Below, piece by piece: positions 26,396 to 35,339 of a stretch of 64,000 nt of DNA. The notes beneath the pieces are model-generated. The model did not search any database, had not been told where the DNA came from, and saw only the letters and a program-made list of their open reading frames with translations. Origin of the DNA: Dechloromonas sp. (GTDB lineage: Bacteria > Pseudomonadota > Gammaproteobacteria > Burkholderiales > Rhodocyclaceae); contig JAEUOD010000119.1 in NCBI GenBank assembly GCA_016791065.1, forward strand, positions 22,043 to 86,042, given 5' to 3'. The translations under genes and the position numbers were made by a program. Positions within the stretch are counted from its first letter, which is position 1. Each line of letters starts with the position of its first letter.

Positions 26396-26832
26396 GTCTT
26401 GGCGCTACGGCAGGCAGCGATGACCGGCGCAGCGGGAACGACCGGGCCGCTCTCGCGTATCCAGCCCTTGATGCCGGCCTTGACGTTGTAAACCGTGGTG
26501 TAGCCCGCCTGCTGCGAGAGGAACTGGCTGACCGCCTTGGTCCGGTTGCCGGTGCGGCAGATGACGATGACCGGCTCGCTGGGCTTGGCGTAGGGCTTGA
26601 CCTTATCCAGCCAGGCTGCGGGATCGGCCTTGCCGCGTTCGTCGAAGAAGGTATGCAGCTTGCTGCCGGCGACGATGCCGGTTTCTTCCCATTCGGATTG
26701 CAGGCGGATGTCGATGACGGGAACGCTACCCTGCATCAGCTTGGCGAGTTGGGCATTGTCGATGTCGATGACCTCGGCCTGGGCGAGGAGGCTGCTCAAG
26801 GCGAGACTGGCGGCGAGGAGGAGTCGTTGCAT
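26389..26832 (-). CDS. Periplasmic single-domain rhodanese
   Basis: A 147-residue protein with a signal peptide (MQRLLLAASLALSSLLAQA) and one rhodanese domain. The CRTGNRT active-site loop has Cys92 as the persulfide-forming residue; 'VIDIRLQSEWEETGIVAGS' is the family entry motif. Its loop type is typical of thiosulfate sulfurtransferases or of persulfide carriers. Two extra C-terminal cysteines (ACRSAKTC) are uncommon and may form a disulfide or a second relay site. It is co-transcribed with the downstream small cysteine protein. Confidence 0.85.
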   Translation of the reverse strand: MQRLLLAASLALSSLLAQAEVIDIDNAQLAKLMQGSVPVIDIRLQSEWEETGIVAGSKLHTFFDERGKADPAAWLDKVKPYAKPSEPVIVICRTGNRTKAVSQFLSQQAGYTTVYNVKAGIKGWIRESGPVVPAAPVIAACRSAKTC

Positions 26833-26929
26833 GGCGGATTGTCGATAAGGAAACGCTGATTATAAGATCACGCCCGGCGCTCGTGGTTCCGCAGGCGTGG
26901 GATAATCCGCGCTTTTTTTCGAGGCGCGC

Positions 26930-27481
26930 ATGGCGATCAAATCCACCATCTTCAAGGCCGATGTCCAGCTTGCCGACCTCGACCGCGGGTATTTTGCCGA
27001 TCACGCGCTGACCATCGCCCGGCACCCTTCGGAAACCGATGAGCGGATGATGGTCCGACTGCTGGCTTTCCTGTTGCATGCCTCGGAGACGCTGAGCTTC
27101 GGCCGTGGCCTGTCGACCGAGGACGAGGCTGATCTCTGGGATATCGATGCGACCGGCGCCATCGAGCGCTGGATCGATGTCGGGCTTCCCGACGAGAAGG
27201 CGATCCGGCGGGCCTGCAACCGTTCGCGCCAGGTCGTCGTGCTCAGCTATGGTGGTCGGGCAGCCGACATCTGGTGGCAGCAGAATGCCGCCAAGCTGCA
27301 AGGCCAGAAAAATCTAAGCGTGCTGTCTCTGAGTCCGGCCGATGGGGCGGCGCTGGCTGGCATGGCGGAACGGACCATGCGCCTGCAATGCACGATCCAG
27401 GAAGGCGTCGTCTGGCTGGGGGGCGAGGGCGAGCATGTCGAAATCGCACCGGTCATATTGCTGGCATCGAATACGGACTAG
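26930..27481 (+). CDS. yaeQ: YaeQ family protein
   Basis: A 183-residue protein with the complete YaeQ pattern: 'IKSTIFKADVQLADLDR', 'ALTIARHPSETDERMMVRLLAFLLHA' in parts, 'FGRGLSTEDEADLW' and 'ERWIDVGLPDEKAIRRAC'. The fold is PD-(D/E)XK nuclease-like, but no nuclease activity is established; it can suppress loss of RfaH in enterics. The start ATG at 26930 matches the family N-terminus. Confidence 0.92.
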   Translation: MAIKSTIFKADVQLADLDRGYFADHALTIARHPSETDERMMVRLLAFLLHASETLSFGRGLSTEDEADLWDIDATGAIERWIDVGLPDEKAIRRACNRSRQVVVLSYGGRAADIWWQQNAAKLQGQKNLSVLSLSPADGAALAGMAERTMRLQCTIQEGVVWLGGEGEHVEIAPVILLASNTD

Positions 27482-27533
27482 AATCGACCTCGGTTCCGGG
27501 GAGCTGCCCGGCTAATTCCTGAATGAGGTGAGT

Positions 27534-28007
27534 ATGTCCGACAATGATGATAACGAAACCCAGGGCGTCGTTTTTGGCGTACTGGCTGGGGTGATTCTGG
27601 GCGTGATCGCCCTGGTGGCGGGGCTGGGCATGTGGAAGTCCTCGCAAGCCGGCGCTGCGCCGACAGCTGCCATGGCTGAAATCGCACCGGTCGGCGAGGC
27701 GCTGGCCAAGGTGTATTTTGCCGTCGGCTCGGCGGTTCTCAACGAAGCCGACAAGGCCGTGGTCGGCAAGGCGCAGGAAGCGCTGGCCGCCAATCCGCAA
27801 GCTATCGTGCTGCTGTCCGGTTTCCATGATCCCTCCGGCGATGCGGCGCGTAACGCCCAACTTGCCAAGGAACGCGCCGAAGCCGTACGCGATGCGCTCG
27901 TTGCCGGCGGTGTGGCAGTCGAACGCGTCAAGTTCCGCAAGCCGGAGTCGACGCTGGGCAGCGGCAGCGACGAGGAAGGCCGCCGCGTCGAGATTCGCGT
28001 CCAGTAA
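27534..28007 (+). CDS. Membrane-anchored OmpA-like domain protein
   Basis: A 157-residue protein: an acidic N-terminus, one transmembrane segment (about residues 10-32, VVFGVLAGVILGVIALVAGL), then an OmpA/MotB-like domain ('KVYFAVGSAVLNEADKAVVGKAQEAL', 'VLLSGFHDPSGDAARNAQLAKERAEAV' in parts, 'EEGRRVEIRVQ'). The usual HTD motif is replaced by 'GFHDPSGD', so peptidoglycan binding may persist in altered form. The ATG at 27534 is preferred over the GTG at 27528 because GAGGTGAG lies at the right distance. A strong terminator follows. Confidence 0.78.
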   Translation: MSDNDDNETQGVVFGVLAGVILGVIALVAGLGMWKSSQAGAAPTAAMAEIAPVGEALAKVYFAVGSAVLNEADKAVVGKAQEALAANPQAIVLLSGFHDPSGDAARNAQLAKERAEAVRDALVAGGVAVERVKFRKPESTLGSGSDEEGRRVEIRVQ

Positions 28008-28026
28008 GGTTTTCACTGGATTGCCA

Positions 28027-28049
28027 GGCGGGCTGCGGCCCGCCTTTTT
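28027..28049 (+). terminator. Rho-independent terminator
   Basis: Perfect 7-bp stem GGCGGGC / GCCCGCC with a 4-base TGCG loop, followed by five T. It sits 19 bases after the OmpA-like gene and before the convergent zinc-ribbon gene. Confidence 0.9.
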
Positions 28050-28058
28050 ATTGCCGGC

Positions 28059-28778
28059 TCAGCGCCGGATCAGGTTCCAGACGAATTCGGCGCCGGCCGA
28101 CAGCAGGTCGATGGCATCGATGATGCCGGCGTTTTCCGGTTCTGGCTTCTGGCGTTTCAGGCGAGATTTTTCCCGTTCGCGCATCACGATGGCATCGCCC
28201 AGCGCTTCGACGTCGGCTGTGGTGCGCTTGACTTCCGCATGCTGGAAGCGGGCCAGGGCCTGTTCGACCGCTTGCGGATCGAGGATGGCGATCGGTGACC
28301 GGCAATGCGTGCAGGCGTGGTCGCGGCGGATGTCGACCGGCGCGCCGCAACCGTTGCAGCGAATGGTGCCGACCTTGACGGCAAGGTCGTCGATTTCCGC
28401 GTTGCTCAGTTGCCGGACGAAACCCTTCTCGATCATGAACTGAGCGAAGGTGGAGAATCGGCCGTGTTTCTGCAGGCAGCGGTGGTAGTTGAACTTGCCA
28501 CCGTGCTTGGCGACATCCAGGCCATGGATGAGCTTCTCACTGCAGCGCGGACAGCGTAGCGGATCGGCCAGTGGCTGACGCTGGTCGTCCCGGTGTTCGT
28601 GCAGCAGCTTGAACAACTCGATGATCCCGCCCGGCGTGATTTGCACGCTCTCGAACTCGTCGAACCAGATGCCCTGGCATTCGAAGCAGAGGTCGAGGAT
28701 GATTTCGCCGTGAAGCAGCCGCTCGAAGCGATGCTTGCTCATCGGCTTGCGGCAGGAGGGACAGGTGGTCGGCTGCAT
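28059..28778 (-). CDS. Zinc-ribbon (zf-TFIIB) protein
   Basis: A 239-residue protein with four paired-cysteine knuckles: CPSCRKPM and CFECQGIWFDEFE form the first zf-TFIIB unit, RCPRCSEKL pairs with HRCLQKHG, and CNGCGAP with CTHCRSP form the last. A basic/acidic helical tail follows. It probably binds nucleic acid or protein; no specific role is known. It lies 7 bases after rlhA in an apparent three-gene operon (methyltransferase, rlhA, zinc ribbon), which hints at an RNA-related job. Confidence 0.8.
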   Translation of the reverse strand: MQPTTCPSCRKPMSKHRFERLLHGEIILDLCFECQGIWFDEFESVQITPGGIIELFKLLHEHRDDQRQPLADPLRCPRCSEKLIHGLDVAKHGGKFNYHRCLQKHGRFSTFAQFMIEKGFVRQLSNAEIDDLAVKVGTIRCNGCGAPVDIRRDHACTHCRSPIAILDPQAVEQALARFQHAEVKRTTADVEALGDAIVMREREKSRLKRQKPEPENAGIIDAIDLLSAGAEFVWNLIRR

Positions 28779-28785
28779 GCCGGGA

Positions 28786-30663
28786 TTATGCCGGACGAAC
28801 GGTTCCCAGATTCAGGGTGACACCCTTTTTCATCTTGCCGATAACGTGCATCTCGCAGGCCTTGCAGTCGAACTTGAGGATCAGCTTTTCGCTGCCGTTG
28901 ACCAGAGTCATCGGGTCGGGCTTGAGGTGCTTCACTTCCTTGGGGCAGAGGTTGAAGCTGTAGCGCAGGCAGTGGCGGGTGATCATCAGCGAGACCATGC
29001 CCTTTTCCTGATTGGCCTCGTAGGCGTCGGCGATCAGCCGGACGCCGTGGCGTTCGTAGAACTGGCGTGCCTTGGCGTTGAAGACGTTGCCGAGATAGGT
29101 CAGTTCGTCCTGCGGGTAGGGCACCGGGTTGGCCGCAGGCGTGGCGCGCGGAGGGCGCGGGTGGGCGGCCAGACGGGCGGCTTCGAGTTTCTCGGTGGCA
29201 TCGCGGCGCAATGCGTTGATCGCGCTGGTCGGCAGGAACCAGGCTTGCGACAGGGCGATTTCAGGCGGGTTGGCGACGAACATCGTGTTGCCGAACTTGG
29301 CGAGCTGTTCGCGCAGCGTCGCTAACGCTTTCTCGGCATTCTTGGCGGGTTCCTTGGCGTGCGGCAGTTCGACGGTGACGGAGACGGCGTCCTCGTCGGT
29401 CAGGGTCAGGGCGAAGCCATCGGCTGTTTCGTTGAAGCGGGGCGTGAGCGCGACCCGGCGTTCGGCGGAATCCTTTTCCAGCGCCCGTTCGAATTCCTGG
29501 TCGCGATTGCGGAAAAGGGTGGTGCCTTCGGTCAGTTCCTCGGGAATCTCGACCGGGAACAGTTTCCGGCCCTCGGCACGGTTGATGCGGACGCCGACGA
29601 CTTCGCCGTGGGCATCGTAGAAGCAAACGCCGTCGCCGTTGTGGGAGTCGAGCTCGGCATTGACCGTGAAGTAGTTGGGGCCGATCTCGGCGACCTCGCC
29701 GATCGCCTCGCCGACAAAGGCGGGTGAGTCGAAGGCGCCGATGTCGTCCTGGCGGTCGTTGGCGAAATAGTCGGTGAAGCCCCGGTTGTAGGTCTTTTCC
29801 GGTTGCGGCGTGAAGGTCCAGGTACTCTGCCCGGAGGAGGCACGGCGGAATTCCGGGTTCCGGGCAATGACGTCGTCGAGCAGCGCGCGGTAGTGGGCGG
29901 TGATGTTCTTGACGTAGGAGAGATCCTTCAAACGTCCCTCGATCTTGAAGGAACTGACGCCGGCCTGGGCCAGCGCCAGGATGTTCTCGGTCTGGTTATT
30001 GTCCTTCATCGACAGCAAGTGCTGGTTTTCGGTGATCGTCTTGCCCTTGTCGTCGATCAGCGTGTAGGGCAGGCGGCAGGCCTGCGAGCATTCGCCGCGA
30101 TTGGCGCTGCGCCCGGTGTGGGCGTGGCTGATGAAGCACTGTCCCGAATAAGCGACGCAGAGCGCCCCATGCACGAAGTACTCGAGCGCCAGGCTGGTCT
30201 TGCCAGCGATGTCGGCGACTTCCTTGAGCGACAGTTCTCGGGCCAGCACGACCTGCGAGAAGCCGGCGTCTTCAAGGAACTTCACCTTGGCCGCATTGCG
30301 GTTGTCGGTCTGGGTGCTGGCGTGGAGCTGGATGGGGGGCATGTCCAGTTCGAGCAGGCCCATGTCCTGGATGATCAGGGCATCGGCGCCAGCTTCGTAA
30401 ATCCGCCAGGCTAGCTGGCGGGCTTCTTCGAGTTCGCCGTCGTGCAGGATGGTGTTGAGCGCGACGAAGACCTTGGCGTGAAAGCGGTGGGCGAAGGCGC
30501 TCAGGCGCGCGATATCGGCCACCGTGTTGCCGGCGCCGTAGCGGGCGCCGAAGGCCGGGCCGCCGATATAGACGGCGTCGGCGCCGTGCTTGATGGCTTC
30601 GATGCCGAAATCGGCATTCTTGGCCGGGGCGAGGAGTTCGAGAGGGTGTTGAATGCGGGTCAT
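28786..30663 (-). CDS. rlhA: U32-family 23S rRNA 5-hydroxycytidine synthase RlhA (YdcP)
   Basis: A 625-residue protein, full length for YdcP. The N-terminal peptidase_U32 domain has 'ELLAPAKNADFGIEAIKHGADAVYIGGP' in parts, 'EYFVHGALCVAYSGQCFIS', 'GRSANRGECSQACRLPY' (cysteines that bind the Fe-S cluster) and 'HLLSMKDNN'. The C-terminal DUF3656-type extension and a cysteine near the end (FDCKACEMHVIG) are present. The E. coli homologue hydroxylates C2501 of 23S rRNA. The longer form with this extension separates it from TrhP (YegQ). Confidence 0.9.
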   Translation of the reverse strand: MTRIQHPLELLAPAKNADFGIEAIKHGADAVYIGGPAFGARYGAGNTVADIARLSAFAHRFHAKVFVALNTILHDGELEEARQLAWRIYEAGADALIIQDMGLLELDMPPIQLHASTQTDNRNAAKVKFLEDAGFSQVVLARELSLKEVADIAGKTSLALEYFVHGALCVAYSGQCFISHAHTGRSANRGECSQACRLPYTLIDDKGKTITENQHLLSMKDNNQTENILALAQAGVSSFKIEGRLKDLSYVKNITAHYRALLDDVIARNPEFRRASSGQSTWTFTPQPEKTYNRGFTDYFANDRQDDIGAFDSPAFVGEAIGEVAEIGPNYFTVNAELDSHNGDGVCFYDAHGEVVGVRINRAEGRKLFPVEIPEELTEGTTLFRNRDQEFERALEKDSAERRVALTPRFNETADGFALTLTDEDAVSVTVELPHAKEPAKNAEKALATLREQLAKFGNTMFVANPPEIALSQAWFLPTSAINALRRDATEKLEAARLAAHPRPPRATPAANPVPYPQDELTYLGNVFNAKARQFYERHGVRLIADAYEANQEKGMVSLMITRHCLRYSFNLCPKEVKHLKPDPMTLVNGSEKLILKFDCKACEMHVIGKMKKGVTLNLGTVRPA

Positions 30664-30669
30664 GGCGCC

Positions 30670-31491
30670 TTAGTACGTAAAACGCGGGGCGAGTTCTTCA
30701 AGATTGAATTCGCGCAAGATGGCTTCGGCGCGTTCGCGAGCGTTCTTTCGCGGCTGGCCGCGCTTGCTGGCGATGATCAGCTCGTTTTTCATTGAATGCT
30801 CCCAGCCGACCAGTTCGGTGACAGTCACGTCGTAGCCGTGCGACTCGAGCAGCAGGCAGCGCAGCACGTTGGTCAGGTGGCTGCCGAGTTCACGCGTGTG
30901 GATCGGGTGTCGCCAAAGTTCGGAGAGTGGTGTCTTGCCCAGCGATTCGTTCTTTTTGGCGCGCATCGCAGCCGCGACTTCGGCCTGGCAGCAAGGCACG
31001 AGGACGATATGGCGGGCCTGGCGGGTGAGGGCGAAACGGATCGCGTCGTCGGTGGCCGTGTTGCAGGCGTGTAGGGCTGTCACGACATCGACGGTGGCCG
31101 GCAGTTCGGCCGAGGCGAGAGACTCCTCGACCGTGCAGGCGAGGAAGCGCATGCGCGGAAAGCCAAGCCGGGCGGCCAGTTCGCACGATTTCTCGACGAG
31201 TTCAGGGCGGCTTTCGATGCCAATGATCTCGCCATTGGCACGCTCCTTGATACAGAGATCGTAGAGGATGAAACCGAGATAGGACTTGCCGGCGCCGTGG
31301 TCGACGAGTGTTTCGGCATCCGCCAGCAGCGGTTCGATGAACTGAACCAGGTGGTAGACCTGCTTCAGCTTGCGGCGGCTGTCCTGGTTGAGCTTGCCGT
31401 CGCGGGTCAGGATGTGCAGTTCCTTGAGCAGTTCGATGGACTGCCCGGGACGGATTTCCGGAATCGCGGCGGGAGGATTTTGCTTTTTCAT
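30670..31491 (-). CDS. SAM-dependent methyltransferase-domain protein (PF13679-like)
   Basis: A 273-residue protein. 'LVDHGAGKSYLGFILYDLCI' is motif I, 'GIESRPELVEKSCELAARLGF' motif II, and 'VDVVTALHACNTATDDAIRFAL' with 'IVLVPCCQAEV' the catalytic-side segments. This HAC...PCCQ pattern is typical of the TRMT-like/ METTL25-type methyltransferase_32 family. It is the first gene of an operon with rlhA (6-base spacing), so an rRNA or tRNA target is plausible but unproven. Confidence 0.78.
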   Translation of the reverse strand: MKKQNPPAAIPEIRPGQSIELLKELHILTRDGKLNQDSRRKLKQVYHLVQFIEPLLADAETLVDHGAGKSYLGFILYDLCIKERANGEIIGIESRPELVEKSCELAARLGFPRMRFLACTVEESLASAELPATVDVVTALHACNTATDDAIRFALTRQARHIVLVPCCQAEVAAAMRAKKNESLGKTPLSELWRHPIHTRELGSHLTNVLRCLLLESHGYDVTVTELVGWEHSMKNELIIASKRGQPRKNARERAEAILREFNLEELAPRFTY

Positions 31492-31601
31492 GGGGCGAGA
31501 TTATCGCATTCAAACTTCTATCACTTTCGTGTCAACCGAATCGAAACCGCCGCGTTATTCGGCACATGGTGATCAAACACCGCACAACTACGGAGATATA
31601 A

Positions 31602-31880
31602 ATGGGCAGTCTGAGTAACGAGTCCTTCGAACAATTCCTGGATTCCCTGAAGAAAGCCGGTATTACCATTTCCAACGAAGCCGAGTTGCGTGAGCGTCTG
31701 GCTGAAGCCCAACGCTGGCGTTATGCCTTCCAGACCCTGGCTGCCAACGGCAAGACCATCGGCATCTGCTTCGAAGATCATTCCGCAGGTCACAACGAAG
31801 CCGAGATCAATCGCGCTTTCAACGAATTCCAGTTCTCCGAAAAGACCAAGGCTGTTTTCTCCGCCAATCTGAAGCACTAA
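31602..31880 (+). CDS. Small hypothetical protein
   Basis: A 92-residue acidic soluble protein, no signal peptide or membrane segment, starting at an ATG with CGGAG upstream. Visible features are 'NESFEQFLDSLKKAGI', 'AELRERLAEAQRWRYAFQTLA' (helical) and 'GKTIGICFEDHSAGHNEAEINRAFNEF' in parts. No family is recognised. Codon use matches neighbouring genes and a strong terminator follows, so it is a real monocistronic gene. Confidence 0.7.
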   Translation: MGSLSNESFEQFLDSLKKAGITISNEAELRERLAEAQRWRYAFQTLAANGKTIGICFEDHSAGHNEAEINRAFNEFQFSEKTKAVFSANLKH

Positions 31881-31929
31881 TCCCAAACAACGATTTTTGC
31901 CTCTCGCGCTGGCGGGGGGCAAAAGAAGA

Positions 31930-31958
31930 ACGGGCGCCATGCGGCGCCCGTTTTGTTT
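31930..31958 (+). terminator. Rho-independent terminator
   Basis: Perfect 9-bp stem ACGGGCGCC / GGCGCCCGT with an ATGC loop, then TTTGTTTT. It closes the small hypothetical gene and may also serve the opposite strand for ettA. Confidence 0.9.
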
Positions 31959-31971
31959 TCTGCTCCAGCAT

Positions 31972-31993
31972 CATTCCCGCGATAGCGGGAATG
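31972..31993. repeat. REP-like palindrome
   Basis: Perfect 9-bp inverted repeat CATTCCCGC-GATA-GCGGGAATG in the convergent gap. The core ATTCCCGC(G)..GCGGGAAT is a recurrent extragenic palindrome in many proteobacteria. Only one copy is seen in this window. Confidence 0.6.
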
Positions 31994-32006
31994 AGCGCAG
32001 GCAGGA

Positions 32007-33671
<1,665 letters not shown>

Positions 33672-33719
33672 GGGTCCGTCTGGAGGCGTTGAAAGCCGGA
33701 CAGTTTACCCAAGAAGCGG

Positions 33720-33757
33720 GCTTCCGGACACATCGCTTGCGCAATGTGTCCGGAAGC
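33720..33757. repeat. Long perfect inverted repeat between feeM-like gene and ettA
   Basis: 14-bp arms GCTTCCGGACACAT and ATGTGTCCGGAAGC separated by 10 bases. It lies just after the FeeM-like stop codon and 48 bases before the ettA start, all on the minus strand. There is no T-run on either side, so it is not a standard terminator; it could end or protect the upstream transcript, or be a regulatory hairpin in the ettA leader. Confidence 0.7.
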
Positions 33758-33762
33758 TAGGG

Positions 33763-34383
33763 TCAGGCTGCCTGCACGGCTTCCGCCAGCGGGTGGCGCA
33801 GGTCTCGGTGCAGGAGCATGGCCGGTGCGTCGACACGAGGGCAGATCCGGCGTGGGCCGAGCAGGGTAAAACCCAGTTCCCGCTCGTAGTAGCGGGCGTG
33901 ACGCGGATTGATCTCGACGACGGCATCGCTGCAGTGGAGGCGGGTGCGGGCGAAGTCGTAGGCGATGCGGAAAAAGGTATCGAACAACCACGGCGAGCTG
34001 TAGGCGGGATCGCTCGCCAGGCGGGAGTATTCGCAGATTCGCGCGCCCCTGCGTCTGAGGGCAGCGATTTCCATCGGATAGAGCGATTCGCTGAGCAAGC
34101 CGAAATCGCTATCGAGGTTCAGTGTCACGGTTGCTGCCAGGTCGTTGTCTTGCCAGGCCGCAAACGTGTAGCGCCTGCGGGAGAGTTTTTCAGCAGCCAG
34201 GTCACTGGCGCGATAGCCGCGCCAGGCATACATCCGCCGAACCAGGCGGTCGGTTTCCTGGCGCTCATCGAATTGGGTGACGCATCGAATTTCCAAACCC
34301 GCCGAACGAAAAAGCGGCGGGTGCGGCGGATAGGCCGAAACCGGAATGGAATCACTCGAAGCGTGAAGTAATACACTTTGCAT
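33763..34383 (-). CDS. FeeM-type N-acyl amino acid synthase / GNAT-like acyltransferase
   Basis: A 206-residue soluble protein. 'ETDRLVRRMYAWRGYRASDL', 'TFAAWQDNDLAATVTLNLDSDFGLLSESLYPMEI' in parts, 'CEYSRLASDPAYSSPWLF' and 'AVVEINPRHARYYERELGFTLLG' match the FeeM/autoinducer-synthase-like acyltransferase core. FeeM enzymes transfer a long-chain acyl group from acyl carrier protein to an amino acid. It begins 32 bases after the bactofilin gene on the same strand, so both may be expressed from the upstream sigma-54-type promoter. No acyl carrier protein gene is adjacent. Its amino-acid substrate is unknown. Confidence 0.75.
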   Translation of the reverse strand: MQSVLLHASSDSIPVSAYPPHPPLFRSAGLEIRCVTQFDERQETDRLVRRMYAWRGYRASDLAAEKLSRRRYTFAAWQDNDLAATVTLNLDSDFGLLSESLYPMEIAALRRRGARICEYSRLASDPAYSSPWLFDTFFRIAYDFARTRLHCSDAVVEINPRHARYYERELGFTLLGPRRICPRVDAPAMLLHRDLRHPLAEAVQAA

Positions 34384-34415
34384 GGCGCGGATTCTATGTT
34401 AAGCGGTAAAGGCTT

Positions 34416-34994
34416 TCAACCAGCGATTGCATTGAGTGTCGGCACCGATTCGCTGGCCGGTCGTACCGCGGATCGATTCTCGGCGGATAGGGCATTGATA
34501 TCGCCGCAAAGTTCTCCGCCCTCGTCGATGACGAGTTTGCCGTAGCGGATCTTGCCGCTGACCTTGCCGGTCGCGTGAATGATCAGTTGGGCGCGGGCGG
34601 TCAATTCGCCCTCGAATTTTCCGTGAATTTCGGCGATGTCGATGCTGACCTTGCCCGTGAAGGAACCTTGATCAGAGATACGGATGACGCGGCTATCCAT
34701 GGTGGCTTCGACGCGTCCTTCGACCACCAGGGTATCGCAATCAAGTATCTCTGCTCCCTTGAGCTTGACCCGGGGGCCGACGATCAGGCGGGCTTCCAGG
34801 CTGCTGTCGATCTCCGTCGCCTTGATCTCCTTATCTTTATCATCGAGCAACTTGTCCGTTACTGGCGCGATGGGTTCGATAGCGGCTTTGGCACCGAGTT
34901 CCGCGACGTTGCTTCCATTGCCTCCGAGAATGGTTCGGACATCCTTGCGAACAATGGTGTCGTTGCGGGGGGCGGTGCTGGGTTTGTTGAACAT
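34416..34994 (-). CDS. Bactofilin (polymer-forming cytoskeletal protein)
   Basis: A 192-residue protein with an N-terminal disordered region (about 1-75), a beta-helical bactofilin core ('LIVGPRVKLKGAEILDCDTLVVEGRVEA' in parts, 'ISDQGSFTGKVSIDIAEIHGKFEGELTA' in parts, 'GKISGKIRYGKLVIDEGGELCGDI'-like) and a short tail. The repeating G-x-V/I rungs build a membrane-associated filament used in cell shape, envelope or surface-structure placement. The ATG at 34994 follows CAGGAGC. A sigma-54-type promoter and two GlrR-type sites lie upstream, which is unusual for a bactofilin. Confidence 0.88.
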   Translation of the reverse strand: MFNKPSTAPRNDTIVRKDVRTILGGNGSNVAELGAKAAIEPIAPVTDKLLDDKDKEIKATEIDSSLEARLIVGPRVKLKGAEILDCDTLVVEGRVEATMDSRVIRISDQGSFTGKVSIDIAEIHGKFEGELTARAQLIIHATGKVSGKIRYGKLVIDEGGELCGDINALSAENRSAVRPASESVPTLNAIAG

Positions 34995-35043
34995 GTTTGC
35001 TCCTGTGTGGGCTTCAATGGCGAAATGGCGGTTGGCAAGCAAC

Positions 35044-35059
35044 TGCGATAAGCATGCCA
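35044..35059 (-). promoter_or_regulatory. Sigma-54 (-24/-12) promoter for bactofilin
   Basis: On the minus strand the sequence reads TGGCATG-CTTA-TCGCA, matching the consensus TGGCACG-N4-TTGCA at 14 of 16 constrained or free positions with GG-N10-GC spacing intact. It predicts a start site near 35033 and a leader of about 39 bases to the bactofilin ATG. Confidence 0.7.
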
Positions 35060-35134
35060 ATCATTGCAAGTGATTGATTGGTTGTTGATTGTTGAGGATT
35101 CCGGCATTTCGCGCTGGGGGCTGGGCATTCCCGT

Positions 35135-35152
35135 TGTCGCCGATGAGCGACA
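35135..35152. promoter_or_regulatory. GlrR/QseF-type upstream activator site 1
   Basis: TGTC-GCCGATGAGC-GACA, an exact match to the TGTC-N10-GACA consensus established for enterobacterial GlrR. It lies about 110 bases upstream of the predicted sigma-54 start for bactofilin. Confidence 0.75.
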
Positions 35153-35200
35153 ACTATTTCGGCAAACACCGAGTTCTACGGCAAAATGTGCCTGCTCAGC

Positions 35201-35218
35201 TGTCGCATATTGGCGACA
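35201..35218. promoter_or_regulatory. GlrR/QseF-type upstream activator site 2
   Basis: TGTC-GCATATTGGC-GACA, a second exact TGTC-N10-GACA dyad 66 bases from the first (about six helical turns). It is about 176 bases upstream of the predicted bactofilin start and 122 bases from the glrK ATG, so it could also serve autoregulation. Confidence 0.75.
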
Positions 35219-35339
35219 TGTTTTTAATTATTTGATTTTTAAATTAAAAATTTTAATTTTGAGAGGTTGTTATGTGTTCGTGGGCGGCGCTTCCCAATCA
35301 CGCTGGCGATAGACTGAGCGCTTTTCGCCGAGTCCGTCG

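Larger units (their letters stand above)
34995..35339. other. Divergent intergenic regulatory region (bactofilin / glrK)
   Basis: This 345-base gap has no gene. It contains a minus-strand sigma-54-type promoter (35044-35059), two exact TGTC-N10-GACA dyads (35135-35152, 35201-35218), and a strongly AT-rich block at about 35221-35262 holding a 9-bp perfect inverted repeat AAATTAAAA/TTTTAATTT (35241-35259). The AT block could be an UP element, an IHF/H-NS-type bending site, or part of the glrK promoter. No sigma-54 motif with correct spacing is seen facing glrK. Confidence 0.7.

Noticed and set aside
35303-35320. GG...GC motif (TGGCGATAGACTGAGC) facing glrK as a possible sigma-54 promoter
   Set aside because: The GG-to-GC spacing is 11 instead of 10 bases, and sigma-54 does not tolerate spacing changes.
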